Notes under the pieces: generated by a model
The model's input: the letters and a program-made list of their open reading frames with translations, nothing else
Databases searched by the model: none
Told to the model about the DNA's origin: nothing
Shown: in pieces, positions 11,074 through 23,625 of the stretch
How the letters are laid out: every line of letters begins with the position of its first letter
Numbering within the stretch: the first letter of the stretch is position 1
Made by a program: the position numbers and the translations under genes
NCBI GenBank assembly: GCA_030844895.1
Contig: JAUTDX010000512.1
Location: 46,797-110,796 of the forward strand
Length of the DNA: 64,000 nt
Direction: 5' to 3'
Source: Ambrosia x helenae
Lineage: Eukaryota; Streptophyta; Magnoliopsida; Asterales; Asteraceae

Positions 11074-11627
11074 AATCCCAACTTGGTTATTTTTGTATCG
11101 TACCAGAAACTGCGTTCATAAACAAGATGATTTCCTAATAAAAATGACATGTCACATGTAACTATATGACTCACATTAATTTACATTCGTAATATGTTAA
11201 CGGCCTATGTAATATTTTAGCTTTCTTGTAAAACTTGTAAAGTTATATGGTGATTGGAATTTTCTTTTTGTTCTCTTTATCTTTAAGAAAAGGTTACATT
11301 CTTCGTTGAATGTGGAGAATCTTTTGACATGCGTCAGTTTTGATGGAGAATGAATTAGTTCATTTTTTGAAGCAGCCTTCTTGGTTTTTGAAACTATAAC
11401 TCAAGTGTCCATTTTAGGTCGTAGTTGAGACTGTTCATTTCTTTTTCTATGAACAAGGTAGATTACAACTTTTGAAAGTCACTATCAAAGGTTAGTCTTG
11501 TTTCCAGTATTTTAAAAACCGGTTTGTATCGGCCGGTTGAACCGGTTATACCCCATATTAATAATATTCTTTTAACTTGTATACATAGTTAATAATTGAA
11601 CATTACTGTGAAGTACTTTTATTAAAA
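11074..11627. other. Intergenic
   Basis: No gene is seen. A short ACCGGTTTGTATCGGCCGGT block near 11518 resembles the ACCGG-rich repeat at 63.4 kb. Confidence 0.4.
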
Positions 11628-11660
11628 CTAGTGTTCTTCCAGTGGCGTGCTCCGCACGCC
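11628..11660 (-). mobile_element. Helitron-like 3' terminus (minus strand)
   Basis: On the minus strand a perfect 7-bp hairpin (GGCGTGC, loop GGA, GCACGCC; plus positions 11644-11660) is followed after 12 nt by CTAG and then T. Helitrons end in a hairpin about 10-12 nt before CTRR and insert between A and T, which fits. The element body would extend to higher coordinates. Its 5' TC end was not identified. Confidence 0.55.
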
Positions 11661-12890
11661 TTCACATTTTGTCTTCTCTAAAAGACATTCTCTCTTGTTA
11701 AAAATTAACTATCGATTTCTGGAAAAAAAAAATGCAATGTCGAGATTTATTTAGGAAAGTGATTGAATTCAAATATATGAACGTTTTCTGGATCGGAAAA
11801 TGAAATTGAAAGGTGATTTTCTATGTTCTGGTAGAGTTCATCACAACTCCTCGAACCTAGTCACTCTATAATGGTTGGACTATGTTGTCTTAACGGGGCT
11901 CACATGAGCAACCATGCAATTTATGAGAAATAAATAGTTTATAAATAGACAAAAAGTGCAATCCTTGATTTTAATAGACTTACTATCATGAGCATATGCT
12001 TTGTAAAAGAAATCCAATTACAAAACAAAATCCAACAGATCCAGCTTTCAATCCTTCAAATAACACACTTTGTAATAATCTCACAAATAAAGTAAGAAAA
12101 CTGAAATTACAAACAACGGAATTCACAATTGAAGTCAATCATCTAACCATATATAACAATAAAAAATGCAGAAGTATTAACTGTTAATTTCAATGCAGAA
12201 TCAAGGGTTAAAGTAACATGCAGAGCAATCCAAAGTAAGAAACTAAAAAATTAAAACAACGACGACGTCGTACTTAAATCACCCTCCATAGAATAAGCCC
12301 TAAACAATTATAAATCACCACTATCGCCTAGTATATTCGATGAATCTAAGCCGGTTGTCACCATCGCTCTGCCTCCATAACAGCACCGGATGGCCGGAGG
12401 CCGTGGCCGGTTACTTTCTCCGGTTCATCTCTCTCCAAATCTCTCTCTCCCTCTCTAGTTCTCTGTTGTCTTCGCTCTACGTCTCTGTATATGATTTCAG
12501 ATCTGGGTAGTGGGTATGTGAGTGTGTTATACGGTTAGATGAGAGAGGAGTCACCTCAGCTCCGCAGCCATGCGCGCCGCTTCATCTTTTCCTTTCTTCC
12601 ACCTTTGTTTTCTCTGGTGTGTGTTGGTGTGAGTTATGGGTGGGATTTTATATAGATGGATAAAAAAGAAAATTGTAGTGGAATTAATATGACGCGTGGG
12701 CATAAGCTGTGGAATCGAGGTGATGCTGGGCAGAAGCTGTGGAATCGAGGTGACACGTGGACAATAAGTACGTATATTCCTGCTGCATTGCTGCTACTTT
12801 TCAGGAGCACACATGTTCTGTCTCTGTCCAAATGACCAAAATGGGCTAGGTAATACGAATAATCACAAAAATGCCAAAATTAGCCGGTTT
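11661..12890. other. Unassigned region with a GC/CT-rich block at 12.35-12.65 kb
   Basis: The block at 12350-12650 is richer in GC and CT-tracts than its surroundings and resembles a promoter or 5' leader, but neither strand gives an open frame longer than about 65 codons or a recognisable exon. It may lie inside the Helitron-like element ending at 11628. Confidence 0.35.
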
Positions 12891-12968
12891 AAAAAAAAGG
12901 CATCTAACAGGGATTCGAACCGGCGCCATACACACACCAAAGCCACTGCTAAACCACTACACCATCAT
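12890..12968 (-). repeat. tRNA-like sequence (SINE head or tRNA relic)
   Basis: On the minus strand GTAGTGGTTTAGC (box A-like) and GGTTCGAATCC (box B) are correctly spaced for a Pol III promoter, and a T-run follows. The T-arm beside the box B does not pair, so this is not a working tRNA. Confidence 0.4.
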
Positions 12969-13282
12969 AACAATATCTTAAATCATTTCACAACTAATAA
13001 TACTTATTCGCTTTCAAAATGGACAAGTCTTAAAGTTACTGTTCAAACCCAAAGGATTATTATTATAGTATAATGATTGGTAGGTAGAGTAATTTGATAC
13101 CATTTTGTACACACTTTATCAAAGTTATTAATTAGCATTATCGTAAAAGAATCTATATATATTTTTAGTCACTACTTAAGAAGCTAATAAAATAAGCATC
13201 TGGAAATATATTTATGTATTTACTAAACATGGCTTTATGTGTACTTTAGACCTGTGATTCTTAAGTGCAAAAAGCCGAAAAG

Positions 13283-13324
13283 CTCAGAGACCACAAGGTC
13301 GCTTTTGAGTTGCGCACAAGCTAG
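13283..13324 (+). mobile_element. Possible Helitron-like 3' terminus (plus strand)
   Basis: GACC-ACAA-GGTC sits inside a second CTCA/TGAG pairing. It is followed after 11 nt by CTAG and then T at 13325. The pairing is weaker than in the other candidates. Confidence 0.35.
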
Positions 13325-13498
13325 TATATCAAATAATGAATGTTATTACTATTTAGAAAAATATCTAAATTTTGTTGAAGTTTTTTCATCCTTAACTTAT
13401 TAGAGAAACCTATATATAGGAATGAATATGTTATTTGGATTTCAATAACATATGTATGTAAGATCTTTGCTTTTGAACAATATTTCTTACTAACACTT

Positions 13499-13719
13499 TG
13501 TTCCAGAGTTTCATTAAAAGATGGAAGAGAAAAGATTGGGAATCAAGTGGAGAAAAAATGTGTTCCAGAGTTTTTTGTAGGAGGGAAAGAGAGGGAATGA
13601 GAGGGATAATAAAGAGGTTTTTAGGGTGATTTTCAATCTTTCCAATTTGGAAGGAATTGGAGGGAAAAGAAGAGGAGGGAGATCCTTTCTCTTCCATCCT
13701 TTAATGAAACTCTGGAACA
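13499..13719. mobile_element. MITE with about 35-bp inverted ends
   Basis: TGTTCCAGAGTTTCATTAAA at the left is inversely repeated at the right (TTTAATGAAACTCTGGAACA), continuing through GATGGAAGAGAAA. A third GTTCCAGAGTTT copy lies inside at about 13562. No unambiguous target duplication is visible, so the superfamily is not assigned. Confidence 0.6.
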
Positions 13720-14690
13720 GAATGTAAAATCTTTCTTAGTTAATGATTGATTTATAAGTGCATTTCAAAAGAAGAAAACATAACACACAAAACACAAATG
13801 AATGCCTACAAATCCACCTTACGTCGATCCAATCATCATATTGAACCGTTGTTGCTATGGTTTGTGCATAGAACATGCAAACTGCAAAATGTCATATTAT
13901 GTCCATGCCCACAAACACATGATCGTGAGCAATTGTACCGTTTTTGAGCCGTACCATCTCTTCCTTAATGCATATGAATAACCCCTTTTCGCATTTTTGC
14001 ATATAAAGCCTTAAAGACGTTATACCTTCCTCCTATGTGGGATACCAAAAGTCTGTCATGTTTTTTTGTTTCTTTCAATTTTCCTAATTCACAACAAGTT
14101 TGAAGCAAGGTGTCAGCCATCCTTGTAGTACAAATGTGAAATGAAAATGGCTTGTTCTTCTATTATACCAAGGTTATATCGAAAGAGGGTACACACTAAT
14201 CTATATTTTTGTATTCGCATTACTTGTCTTGTTATAAGATTCTCCTAACAATTTTGTTTAGCGGAGAGTCAAATTTGTTATAACGAAAAGACAAGTAAAA
14301 GAAGACAAACCAATAAATCAAATATCTGAAATCACTGGCAAAATCGAGCATCAAAACTCCAAGAGATCCATTTTGTATTTTCCTAGCAATGGATAGCATC
14401 ATATCATTTATAAAAGCTTTGTTTTAAAAGAAGCTATATCTTTCTCAAAGTGTGACACGCACGTTATCCTATACCAATCAACAAACATATATTCATATCA
14501 AGATTCTAATTCTAATATCCTATTCTTAATTAGTTGGTCCAACAGTCAACTTCTTTTAAAAAGGTAAGAAAATATGGACCAAGAACCGGTACTGCATGTG
14601 TTCCAATATATATGTGTATAAATTTGATAATTAATAGCAACATAAACAACATCCATCTTCCAATACAACTCTTCACCCCCCTTGATATTT
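13720..14690. other. Intergenic, with the promoter region of the second EF-hand gene
   Basis: The sequence is AT-rich. A TATATATGTGTATAAAT stretch at about 14607-14624 lies 75-90 bp before the ATG at 14700 and is a reasonable TATA region. Nothing else is recognised. Confidence 0.45.
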
Positions 14691-14699
14691 CACTTGAAA

Positions 14700-14977
14700 A
14701 TGCCCAGAAAGGTTGGACTTGGAGACGAATCGAAGCATCCTTGCCAGAAAACCAAATGAAAAGTATTTTCAAAGCATTTGACATCAACGGAGACAAGAAG
14801 CTCAGTCGGAAAGAATTAGAGATGTGCTTGAAAAAGTTTGGCCTACATTTCGCTGGCTTGAGAGCTTGGTACGCAATTGGTCAAATTGATGCTAACGGTG
14901 ATGGTATGATCGGCGAGGATGAGATAGATGAGCTCACTAAATATGCTTCCAGGTGGGGAATTATAGTCACTCCGTAG
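14700..14977 (+). CDS. Second calmodulin-like EF-hand gene, one frame break near the start
   Basis: A relative of the gene at 8403, matching it at roughly half of the residues over the EF-hand pair. Loop 1 is DINGDKKLSRKE, where Lys replaces the usual Gly at loop position 6; loop 2 is DANGDGMIGEDE. All ligand positions are kept. The EF-hand frame has no ATG in the expected place. The only nearby ATG (14700), which follows a good TATA region, is in another frame, and the two frames join if one base is missing at about 14710-14716. If the sequence is correct, translation would have to begin upstream at 14612, on top of the TATA region, or at the internal Met near 14756, losing the first helix. 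It may therefore be an error, a recent lesion or a pseudogene. Confidence 0.72.
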
Positions 14978-15355
14978 AGTGTATTAAATTACAAGGACCA
15001 TAGATATTGTTAAGGATGCATGCAAGTGTGTTATCATTTTCCATGGTGGTTTTCTTATAGAGGTGGTTATGTTTGAGTACGGTTTGTGAACTTGCAAACG
15101 TCTTTATGTAAGATAATTAGGAACTATTACACCCTGTTGAAGACCACTAGTGATCTATCTAATGTTTATCTTGCTAGTTTGTGTTCTACTCAAGGACTTG
15201 TACGTTCTTTTCAATTTCAGTTGAAGCTTTCCTGCTTGCTAAGTTAAAATGATGCTTTATTGTACAACTACTCAAAACCTATTTGCATAATATGTTAACA
15301 TTAATGTAAATAACAAATTGATAAATTCCAATTCTATGATACTATCAAAAGAGAA
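14978..15355. other. 3' flank of the second EF-hand gene
   Basis: Likely 3' UTR followed by AT-rich spacer up to the SINE. No gene is seen. Confidence 0.4.
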
Positions 15356-15356
15356 G

Positions 15357-15617
15357 ATATCATCATCATCATCATCCTCACTTAATCCCACCTATAGCAA
15401 AGCTAAGGTAGGGTCTAAGGAGGGTAAGATGTAGACAGCCTTACCTCTACCCCTAAGAATAGAGAGGCTGCTTCCAGTGAGACCCCCGGCTCGATGTGGT
15501 TTTGGTATCAAGCCTTGGACATAAGGCACAAAACACTTAGCAATCGGGACAAACCAGATCAGTGCATGTACCCCTTTGTGTTTTGGCTATCCACGCCACC
15601 ACATGATGCATGATTAC
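15357..15617 (-). mobile_element. Au-like SINE (second copy)
   Basis: Same family and full length as the copy at 2066-2329, in opposite orientation. It has the ATCATGCATCATGTGG head, the GGGTCTCACTGGAAGC core, GGTAGAGGTAAGG, GTGGGATTAAGTGAGG and a (GAT)n tail. Confidence 0.82.
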
Positions 15618-15619
15618 AT

Positions 15620-17910
15620 TATGTTAATATGGATAGGTGAGAATAAATTCATTGAAATCTTTATAAGTGAGGGAATGTGAGGGAAATTAATTACTATATT
15701 TCAGGGTGCAATATTATCTTCTCAGATATCTCAAAACTTAAGGGTATAAATTCACACCTTTTGCAAAGGCACCTCACTTGGCCAAAGTGGATTTGCCACA
15801 TGAATAAACTAAGATAACTATATCCCCTTCTAAAAACTTAATAACACTTTTGGGTTGTTCCAATCAAGGGTCATACACTAAAAACAAAAGGACAAAGTAA
15901 CTTAAAGCTTGGGAATTATATATAGGTAAATTGTTGCACACCCGATTCAATCATTATGTTTAAAACAATTATTTTTACTTAGATTCGAATGCTTTCACGT
16001 TGTTTCCATACTTCGGATTATTTACATATATAATCCCCATTGTATGTGACTTAGAATCATAGAAAATCTTTAAAAAAAGAATACCAGACATAGAAGTATC
16101 CTATAAAATTACACACACGAGACCATATAATATAAGAAATAAAAAGCCGGCTTATTGAAGATCATATCAATCAATTAGGTAAGATATCCACCAAAGTGTG
16201 ATTTTTCTTTACAGGATACCACTTTATTGTGGTGTATACGAAACTATAACTGTGTGAATAGTTTCAACAAATTTAATGTATCAAGCATTGTACTACTCGC
16301 CACCTAAATATATTGGTAGACATTAACTTTTGGTTTCACATAAGTTTGTACTTCAACTTTTTAAACGCTAAACTTTTCAAAAGTTATATCAAGAGTAGTC
16401 TTTGTTGGTAAATGTTGAAAAATGCGCTTCTACCAATGGTGGTGGTCATTATATATGCACTAAGTTTACATGTTTTGAAGTTATTGGAACTTAGGAAAAA
16501 GCTTGTCTAGTAATCTTAGTATGCTTGAATACTTGACACGTATGGTTTTTATTTGAAGTTATTTGAACTTTTGTAAACAGATTGTCTAGTAGTCTTAGTA
16601 CGTATGCATATTTGACATTTATGGTTTTTATCACTTGAAGATGGAATCAAACAAGATTAAGCAAATCTCATAAACGCTTAAATGTAGGACACATACCTAC
16701 TATTCCATTTTGAAGAAGAATCTAGGTGAGCTTAACTACTAGTAACTCTATATTAACATCATTCTTTTGTACAACGAAGTCAATGCATCATTAGCATCTC
16801 TTGTTTTAAATATACTTTACATTTAACTTAAACATTATAGTAGCGTGTAACTAAGGCCTAAGAACTTTATGCTTTTGAGAGGATGAAATTATTAGCTTCT
16901 ACCTCTTAAGACTAGATTCTTTTGAACCTCAGGAACATGTAAGACATTAATTAGAAGTGAGACCAAATCAATTCTTTTTTTTTCCTTTCACTAGTGTCAT
17001 TGCATGGTGCACCATGCAGTTGTTTCAACGTGTTGTTGTCTCAAGAAATCACCCATCAAAACTGGTCTTCTTTGAAAGTGTTATCCTTAGATTATTTCAT
17101 AGCAATAAATTTGTCACCTTTTTCTTTATGCTTATCCTAAATTTATCTTTTATTAGTATGTAAAAAAGTCCCACTTGTAACATATTGGCTTATTATAACG
17201 TAACAGATCACATATTTTGGTTCATCATTATCTTCTTTTTTTATATTTGAATTGTTTCCTCTTCCTATTAGCTTTGAAAGTTTATCTATTTTTCTCAATA
17301 TAACATGAACCTTGAGTTGCCCTCTTTCGTTTTAGTTTTCATTTGATATTGTTATTGTTATTGAATTAGAATATGCTTTCCAAGATCTTTCAAGGACCTA
17401 TCACCCCTAGCGATGTTTAATATGTATTTGAACATCTTTCCATGAGATTCAATAACTTTAGAAGAATTAACTATAGACATATGAATCTTTCTTCAAGAGT
17501 ATTTCAAAGTTTGTTTATGGTTTCAATATTTTGATAAACATTGTAGAGAGGATTGAAATCATCCTTCTTATATTTGAGATGATCAAAGGTTAATACCGTT
17601 ATTTTATTTGCATTTTCCTTAGGATACAATTTGTTACTTACATATGACATGTTTAGCGCTTCTAAGTGAATTTGTATTTTCTTTTACCAAGGTTTGAAAC
17701 CCCAACCATCGAATCATTCTAGTTTCCCTATATATTTGTTAGGAATTCTTAGAGGTCACATAGTTTGCTAAATTAATTTTAAGATTTTTGTTTACGGTAT
17801 TGAAATTCATATTACGTTGTAACTTTAATGTGAGTAATCTATGTCTTTAAAGCAACTCATCCCCACGGTTTTTCTAACTTGTATGCTTTGGGTGTTTTTT
17901 AACAGTCTAC
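15620..17910. other. Intergenic with a diverged 79-bp tandem duplication
   Basis: At about 16476-16637 a block beginning near TTGAAGTTATT and containing TTGTCTAGTA and ATGGTTTTTAT occurs twice with a period of 79 bp and several differences. The rest is AT-rich with no gene. Confidence 0.5.
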
Positions 17911-18252
17911 TGTTGAAAATACCTATACTATAATTCAATGTTAAACGGGTCTTATGGTTACTGGGCTTATTTTTGTTGTTAGTTTATTGGGCTTGTTTCA
18001 GGTATGTCTTAATGGGCTTGTGTAACACTGGTGGGCTTATCAGCTCGTGTGAGATTACAAACCGTTGGATCATTGATTACGAAGTCTATTTCTGGCCGTT
18101 GGATGAGATATTTTGGATTGAGCTATAAATAGCTTGATCTGTGTATTGTTTATTCATTCGTCGTTCTTCTCTGTATTTGTTAGGGTTTCTCTGGTTTATT
18201 CTCTGTATTTCGTCTGCTTACATTTGTAAGTAGTTGTATTTTCTTTTATCAT

Positions 18253-18328
18253 CTGCTGATCTAAACATCAGCAGAAGACTCTGTATGATCTTATTGATCT
18301 TATAGTCTCAGTGATTTGCTGAGACTGT
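18253..18328 (+). repeat. Two hairpins in the Copia 5' LTR downstream of the TATA box
   Basis: TCTGCTGAT...ATCAGCAGA forms a 9-bp stem and AGTCTCAG...CTGAGACT an 8-bp stem, 30-40 nt apart. Both are kept in the 3' LTR (about 24001-24077), the first with altered but still paired bases. The position suggests the transcribed R/U5 part of the LTR. Confidence 0.65.
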
Positions 18329-19121
18329 TTGGGTATTTGGGGGGCAATTATTTTGGGTTGGATAATAAAGATTTTGTCACCGTTTTGTCGCTATACCTTG
18401 TGTTCTTGTGTTGTTTCTTTATCGTTTATGTTGGCGAATCGTTTTATAGTGTGAAACCCTAAATTTCTACATGGTATCAGAGCGCTAGGCTCTTGACTCT
18501 GGTCTTCTTCTTGTTCTTATTCCGCTGTTCATCTTTATATCTTAGATCTGATCTGAATAATAGATCAGTATCTTGTCTGTTTTCATATAGATCTGATCTT
18601 CTAAATAGATCTTGTCTATTATTGTTTAGTCTTGTTTCTTAGATCTAGGGTTCCTGAGGTCAACTATTGTTGATCACCTTGGAGTATCATCCTGGTGAGT
18701 ACTTGGATTGGAAGCTGGCACTCTGGTTTGGATCTTGGTTCTGGAGTTTGTACTGATTGCTCTCTGGTCGTGTAACCCTAAGTGAAGGTTACAGACTACG
18801 AGTTCTGGTGAGATCGTTCTTGTCTTATCTTGTGTCTAGGGCAAAGGCCCGGGTTAGGAGGACCTGAATTGTGCCAACTATTTGGTGTTTTTGTGTGTTC
18901 TCTTATTATCTGTTATTGTGTTGATTGATTACTTGCTTTATATTACTATATATATCTATATAGCTATAAAAGAGCTCATGTGTTAAGATCTGCGTGGGCA
19001 CCTATGAGTGATGAACCCATGATCTGAACACTGACACAGCTTCGCTCTCTAGGGTTATTATCTGTTTTGATATCTTGTTCTTGTTTTCTTGACTGTTTGT
19101 TATTTGTTGGCTGTGTGATCT

Positions 19122-19821
19122 GTGTGTACAATGGGTGATAATGTGAACCCTAATGGTGGTGGTGGGACTGTCATCAACACTGGAGGTGGTGGTGACCCAC
19201 TACCACCCCCCAATACTCTAATTAGCAAGTTAGATATTGGTGATCCTCTGTACATTCATCCTAGTGATACTAGTACCTTATCTATTATCACTATCAAGTT
19301 GAAAGGTACAGAGAATTATTCTGTATGGGCAAGCTCTATGAAGCTTGCTCTTGAAGCCAAGAATAAGTATGGCTTCATTGATGGTTCCACTGTTAGGTCT
19401 GTTGATGATGATGTCCTAGGAAAACAGTGGGACAGATGTAATTCTGTGGTGTTAACTTGGTTGCTTAATTCTGTGAGTGAAGAATTGTTTCTAGGGCAGG
19501 TGTTTTCTAAGTTAGCTAGAGATGTCTGGTTAGATCTAAGGAAACATATGATAAGGTTGATGGATCAGTGGTTTTTAACTTGTATCAGAAGATTAACTCT
19601 ATAACACAAAATGGAAGTAGTGTTTCTGAATATTACCATAAACTTAATACTATGTGGAAGCATTTGGACTCTATAGTTCAATTGCCTTCCTGCTCATGTG
19701 CTGCTTCAAATAAGTTCAATGATTTTAATAGTTTAATAAAATTGATGCAGTTTCTTATGGGTTTAGATGAAATATATCAACCTGTTAGAACTAATCTTCT
19801 GATGCAAGACCCACTGCCACT
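19122..19821 (+). pseudogene. Copia gag fragment (two frames)
   Basis: An N-terminal Gly-rich leader is followed by the plant Copia gag domain (KLKGTENYSVWASSMKLAL, then a KYGFIDG motif). The frame breaks near 19540 and continues in another frame as NLYQKINSITQNG...YYHKLNTMWKHLD, with a second break at about 19820. The intact gag would bind the element's RNA and form particles. Confidence 0.85.
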
Positions 19822-21255
19822 GTGAAAACTGCCTTCTCTATTGTATCTAGAGAGGAGTCTCACAGGACCTCTAGTTCTGGTACCAAAAGTACTAATGTAT
19901 CTTTTGTTGCCAAAACTTCTCAGTCCTTTGATCCCAGGAAAAGGACTAATAGAGGTCCAAATCCAAATCTGAAGTGTAACCATTGCAATAAACTTGGTCA
20001 CACTGCAGATAGATGTTTTGAATTGGTTGGATATCCTCCTGGTCTCAAAAGGGTTGGTTCAGGTCAGCCTAGCAGACCTAACATCCCTGGAGGAACTGGA
20101 GGGAGATCTAATCAGTCCAGTAGTGGTTCTACTAATGTGTCTTCTAGTGCTTCTGTTCCTTTTACTTCTGAACATATAAGCAAACTGATGAGTCTTATAG
20201 GAGACAAGGTTGGAAATGACACTGCTCAGTCTAACAATGTAGGAGGTAATATAGTGCATGGTTTTTCCAGTGCTTCTGTTTTAAATAAATTGAGCAGTGT
20301 GTTTGAAAATTTTTCTAGTTCTTCCAACCTTCTTAAAACTGCACTTCTTCTAAAGTGGATCATGGACTCAGGTGCTAACCAGCATATGGTTGGTACAGAT
20401 GAGTACATGATTAACTGGGTAGATGTATCACAGTATGATGTTAGTGTGAAACATCCCAATGGGTCAAGTGCTAAGGTCATGAAGATAGGAGACATCAAGT
20501 TAAGAAGTAATATTATCCTAACTGATGTGTTATATATTCCTGACTACTGTGTGAATCTTGTTTCTGTAAGTAAGTTATCCAAGGATAACAAGTTGAGTGT
20601 TCTGTTTGATGATCATGCTTGTTATGTCCAGGATTCCAAGTCCAAGAGAATCCTGGAGACTGGTAAAGAGCATGATGGTTTATACTTTATAGGTTCCAAT
20701 GTGAGTAACTATTCTGTATGTTTTAATAGTTCTAATGGGGTCAATCTATGGCACAGTAGGTTAGGACACCCTTCTGACCAAGTTCTAGCTGTGTTAAAAG
20801 GTAGTCTAAATGTTGAAACAACTCAGTCTAGTCCTTGTGAAACATGTCATAAAGCTAAGCAAGTTAGAGTTCCTTTTCCTTTAAGTGAACATAAAACTAA
20901 AAAGGTAGGTGAACTAGTTCATCTAGATGTATGGGGTCCTTACAGGGTAACCAGTAAGGAAGGTTTCAAATATTTCTTAACCATTGTAGATGATTTTTCT
21001 AGATCTGTGTGGGTCTATTTACTTAAAGGGAAAAATGAGGTTTTTGAAAATATTGTTATATTTTATGAACTGGTTAAAACACAGTTTAAAAAGAGTATTA
21101 AGATTTTCAGAAGTGATAATGGTACAGAATTTGTAAATAAACAGATGTCTAGTTTTTGTAATTCAAAAGGGATTATGCACCAAACATCTTGTGTGCATAC
21201 TCCTCAACAAAATGGAGTTGTGGAAAGAAAACATAGACATGTTGAACATAGCTAG
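19822..21255 (+). pseudogene. Copia zinc knuckle, protease and integrase segment
   Basis: This 477-residue open stretch carries a CCHC knuckle (C52, C55, H60, C65), the aspartic protease motif with catalytic Asp182 (WIMDSGANQ), the integrase zinc-binding H310/H315/C338/C341, and the catalytic D368, D431, E467 triad with the usual 35-residue last spacing. No key residue is missing. The frame is lost just after the integrase core near 21250 and resumes in another frame at 21191-21796. Confidence 0.9.
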
Positions 21256-21680
21256 AGCCTTGTTATTTCAAAGTAGTGTGCCATTAAATTTCTGGTCTGA
21301 ATGTGTATTAACTGCTGCCTATTTGATTAACAGGCTTCCCTCTTCTGTCCTAAATGGTGTGAGTCCTTATGAGAAAATATATGGGTTCCCCCCAATTATT
21401 AGTCATCTTAGGAATTTTGGATGCTTGTGTTTTAAAACAGTTTTAGATGAAAAAGATAAGTTGTTAAGTAAAGCTGACAAATGTGTTTTAGTTGGATATT
21501 TAGTTTTCAAAAAAGGTTATAAACTTTGGAATTTGGAAATGAAACAGTTTGAGTTTTCCAGGGATGTAAAATTCTATGAAAATATATTTCCTTTTAAAAC
21601 TGAAACTGGAAAACTTGAATACAAAACTTTAAATCATTTAAATTTCTTTGATCTTTTTGATGACACAAGCATTGGAAATT

Positions 21681-21737
<57 letters not shown>

Positions 21738-21796
21738 TTCCCAATGATGAAGGGGAAACCAGTGTTGCTCATGAACACTCCCTGAAGAGGGATTAG
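21191..21796 (+). pseudogene. Copia integrase C-terminal part with poly-Asn tract
   Basis: The first part (RALLFQSSVPLNFWSE and following) is the usual integrase C-terminal extension. An (AAT)n microsatellite at about 21683-21736 then encodes a run of about 17 Asn. A frame change near 21790 leads into a linker region. Confidence 0.8.
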
Positions 21797-22351
21797 ATGA
21801 CTCTTTTAGAGCCACAAGTGAGGTAGATCATCATGATCAGCCACCTAGTGGCTCAGGTTTAAGAGGGACTGATTCCTCTAATAGGGTAGAGGGTTCAAAT
21901 GATGAGAACTGTACTCCTGAGGGACATAGAATTCAAACTAGAAGGTCTGATAGAAATAGTGTTTTACCAAAAAGGTTTGATGACTATGTTGTAGAGGGTA
22001 AGGTCAAATATGGTGTAGAAAAGTTGTTAACTACTCTGTTTTATCTTCTGAAAATTATTGTTTTGTGTCTAGTCTTAATAAAACTATTGAGCCTAGTAGT
22101 TATTCAGAAGCCTCTAAAGATCCTAGATGGATAGAGGCTATGAATGATGAAATGGAGGCCTGCATAGCAACCAAACATGGGTTTTAACTGATCTTCCTAA
22201 AGACAGAAAACCTATTGGTTGCAAGTGGGTTTATAAAGTTAAATATAAATCAAATGGTGAGGTTGAGAGGTTTAAGGCCAGGCTTGTTGCCAAAGGCTAC
22301 AACCAAAGAGAAGGTCTTGATTTTGGGGAGACCTTCTCACCAGTAGTCAAA

Positions 22352-23625
22352 ATGGTTACTGTAAGATGTATGATTAGTTTGGCTGTTCAAAATTCTTGGC
22401 CTTTGTACCAACTTGACATTAACAATGCATTCCTTTATGGGTCAATAGATGAGGATGTATATATGACTTTACCTGAAGGTTACTATTCTAAAACTGAAAC
22501 CAAAGTGTGCAAACTGGTAAAGTCTTTATATGGCCTCAAACAGGCTCCTAGGAAATGGAATGAAAAACTAACTAAAGTGTTAGTTGATATGGGTTTCAAA
22601 CAAAGTATTTGTGATTATTCATTATTTGTTAAATCTGTTGGAAGTGTGTTTGTTGCTTTACTTGTTTATGTAGATGATATTGTCATTACTGGAAATAATG
22701 AAAATGAAATTAATAATTGTAAAAATCTACTTAAAACAAGTTTTAAAATAAAGATTTAGGAAAACTTAAATACTTCCTTGGTATTGAAGTTTTATATGAT
22801 AAAGAAGAGATTTGTTTAACACAGAGAAAATATTGTTTAGAATTATTAAATGAATTTGGTTATTTGGGGTGTAAACCTATTAATACCCCAATAGAGCAAA
22901 GTTACATAGTTTCAGCTAAGGATTCAAAACAGAGTCCTTTACTGGAAAATGTAACTGGATATCAGAAGTTGATAGGAAAACTTATTTACCTATCACTTAC
23001 TCGACTGATATCAGTTATAGTGTTCAGTTCTTAAGCCAATTCATGCATAAGCCTACTAAGTGTCACCAGCAAATAGCTTTAAGATTGTTGAGATACTTAA
23101 AGCTATCACCTGGTAAAGGTATTGTATTTAAAAAATCTGATAAGTTTGAACTTAGAGGCTATGTGGATGCTGATTGGGCTAAGTGCCTAGTCACCAGGAA
23201 ATCAGTCACTGGATTTGGTATTTTCTGGGTGACTGTCTGGTTTCCTGGAAAAGTAAGAAGCAGAATACCATTGCTCGGTCTTCTGCTGAAGCTGAGTATA
23301 GAGCTATGTGCTCAGCTACTTGTGAGTTAATTTGGCTAAAAAATTACTAGGTGAATTACAAGTAACTTGTAATATGCCAGTAGATCTTTTTAGTGATAGC
23401 AAAGCTGCTATATCCATTGCAGCTAATCCTGTCTTTCATGACAGAACTAAACACTTCGAAATAGATCTTCACTTTGTTAGAGAGAAGATCTCTGATGGTG
23501 TTATTAGAGCTGTAAAGGTAACATCAGATCAGCAGATTGCTGATATATTTACTAAGGGGCTGAATGTTGTTCAGCATAATGTTTTGTGCTCTAAACTGGG
23601 CATGAAAGATTTGTTTAACATTTGA
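22352..23625 (+). pseudogene. Copia reverse transcriptase and RNase H, several frame breaks
   Basis: RT sequence begins about 22100 in disrupted frames and is open at 22352-22759, with the YVDDIVITG catalytic box. It resumes after a break at about 22758, then again at 23043-23330 and 23332-23625, which hold the RNase H part (YVDADWAKC, DSKAA, HFEIDLHFVRE). The breaks I could locate are single-base frame changes and not nonsense substitutions. Confidence 0.88.

Noticed and set aside
12890..12968. tRNA gene
   Set aside because: A and B boxes are present but the T-arm next to GGTTCGAATCC does not pair, so no cloverleaf forms.
16957..17163. 68-residue hydrophobic ORF
   Set aside because: AT-rich chance ORF with no family feature.
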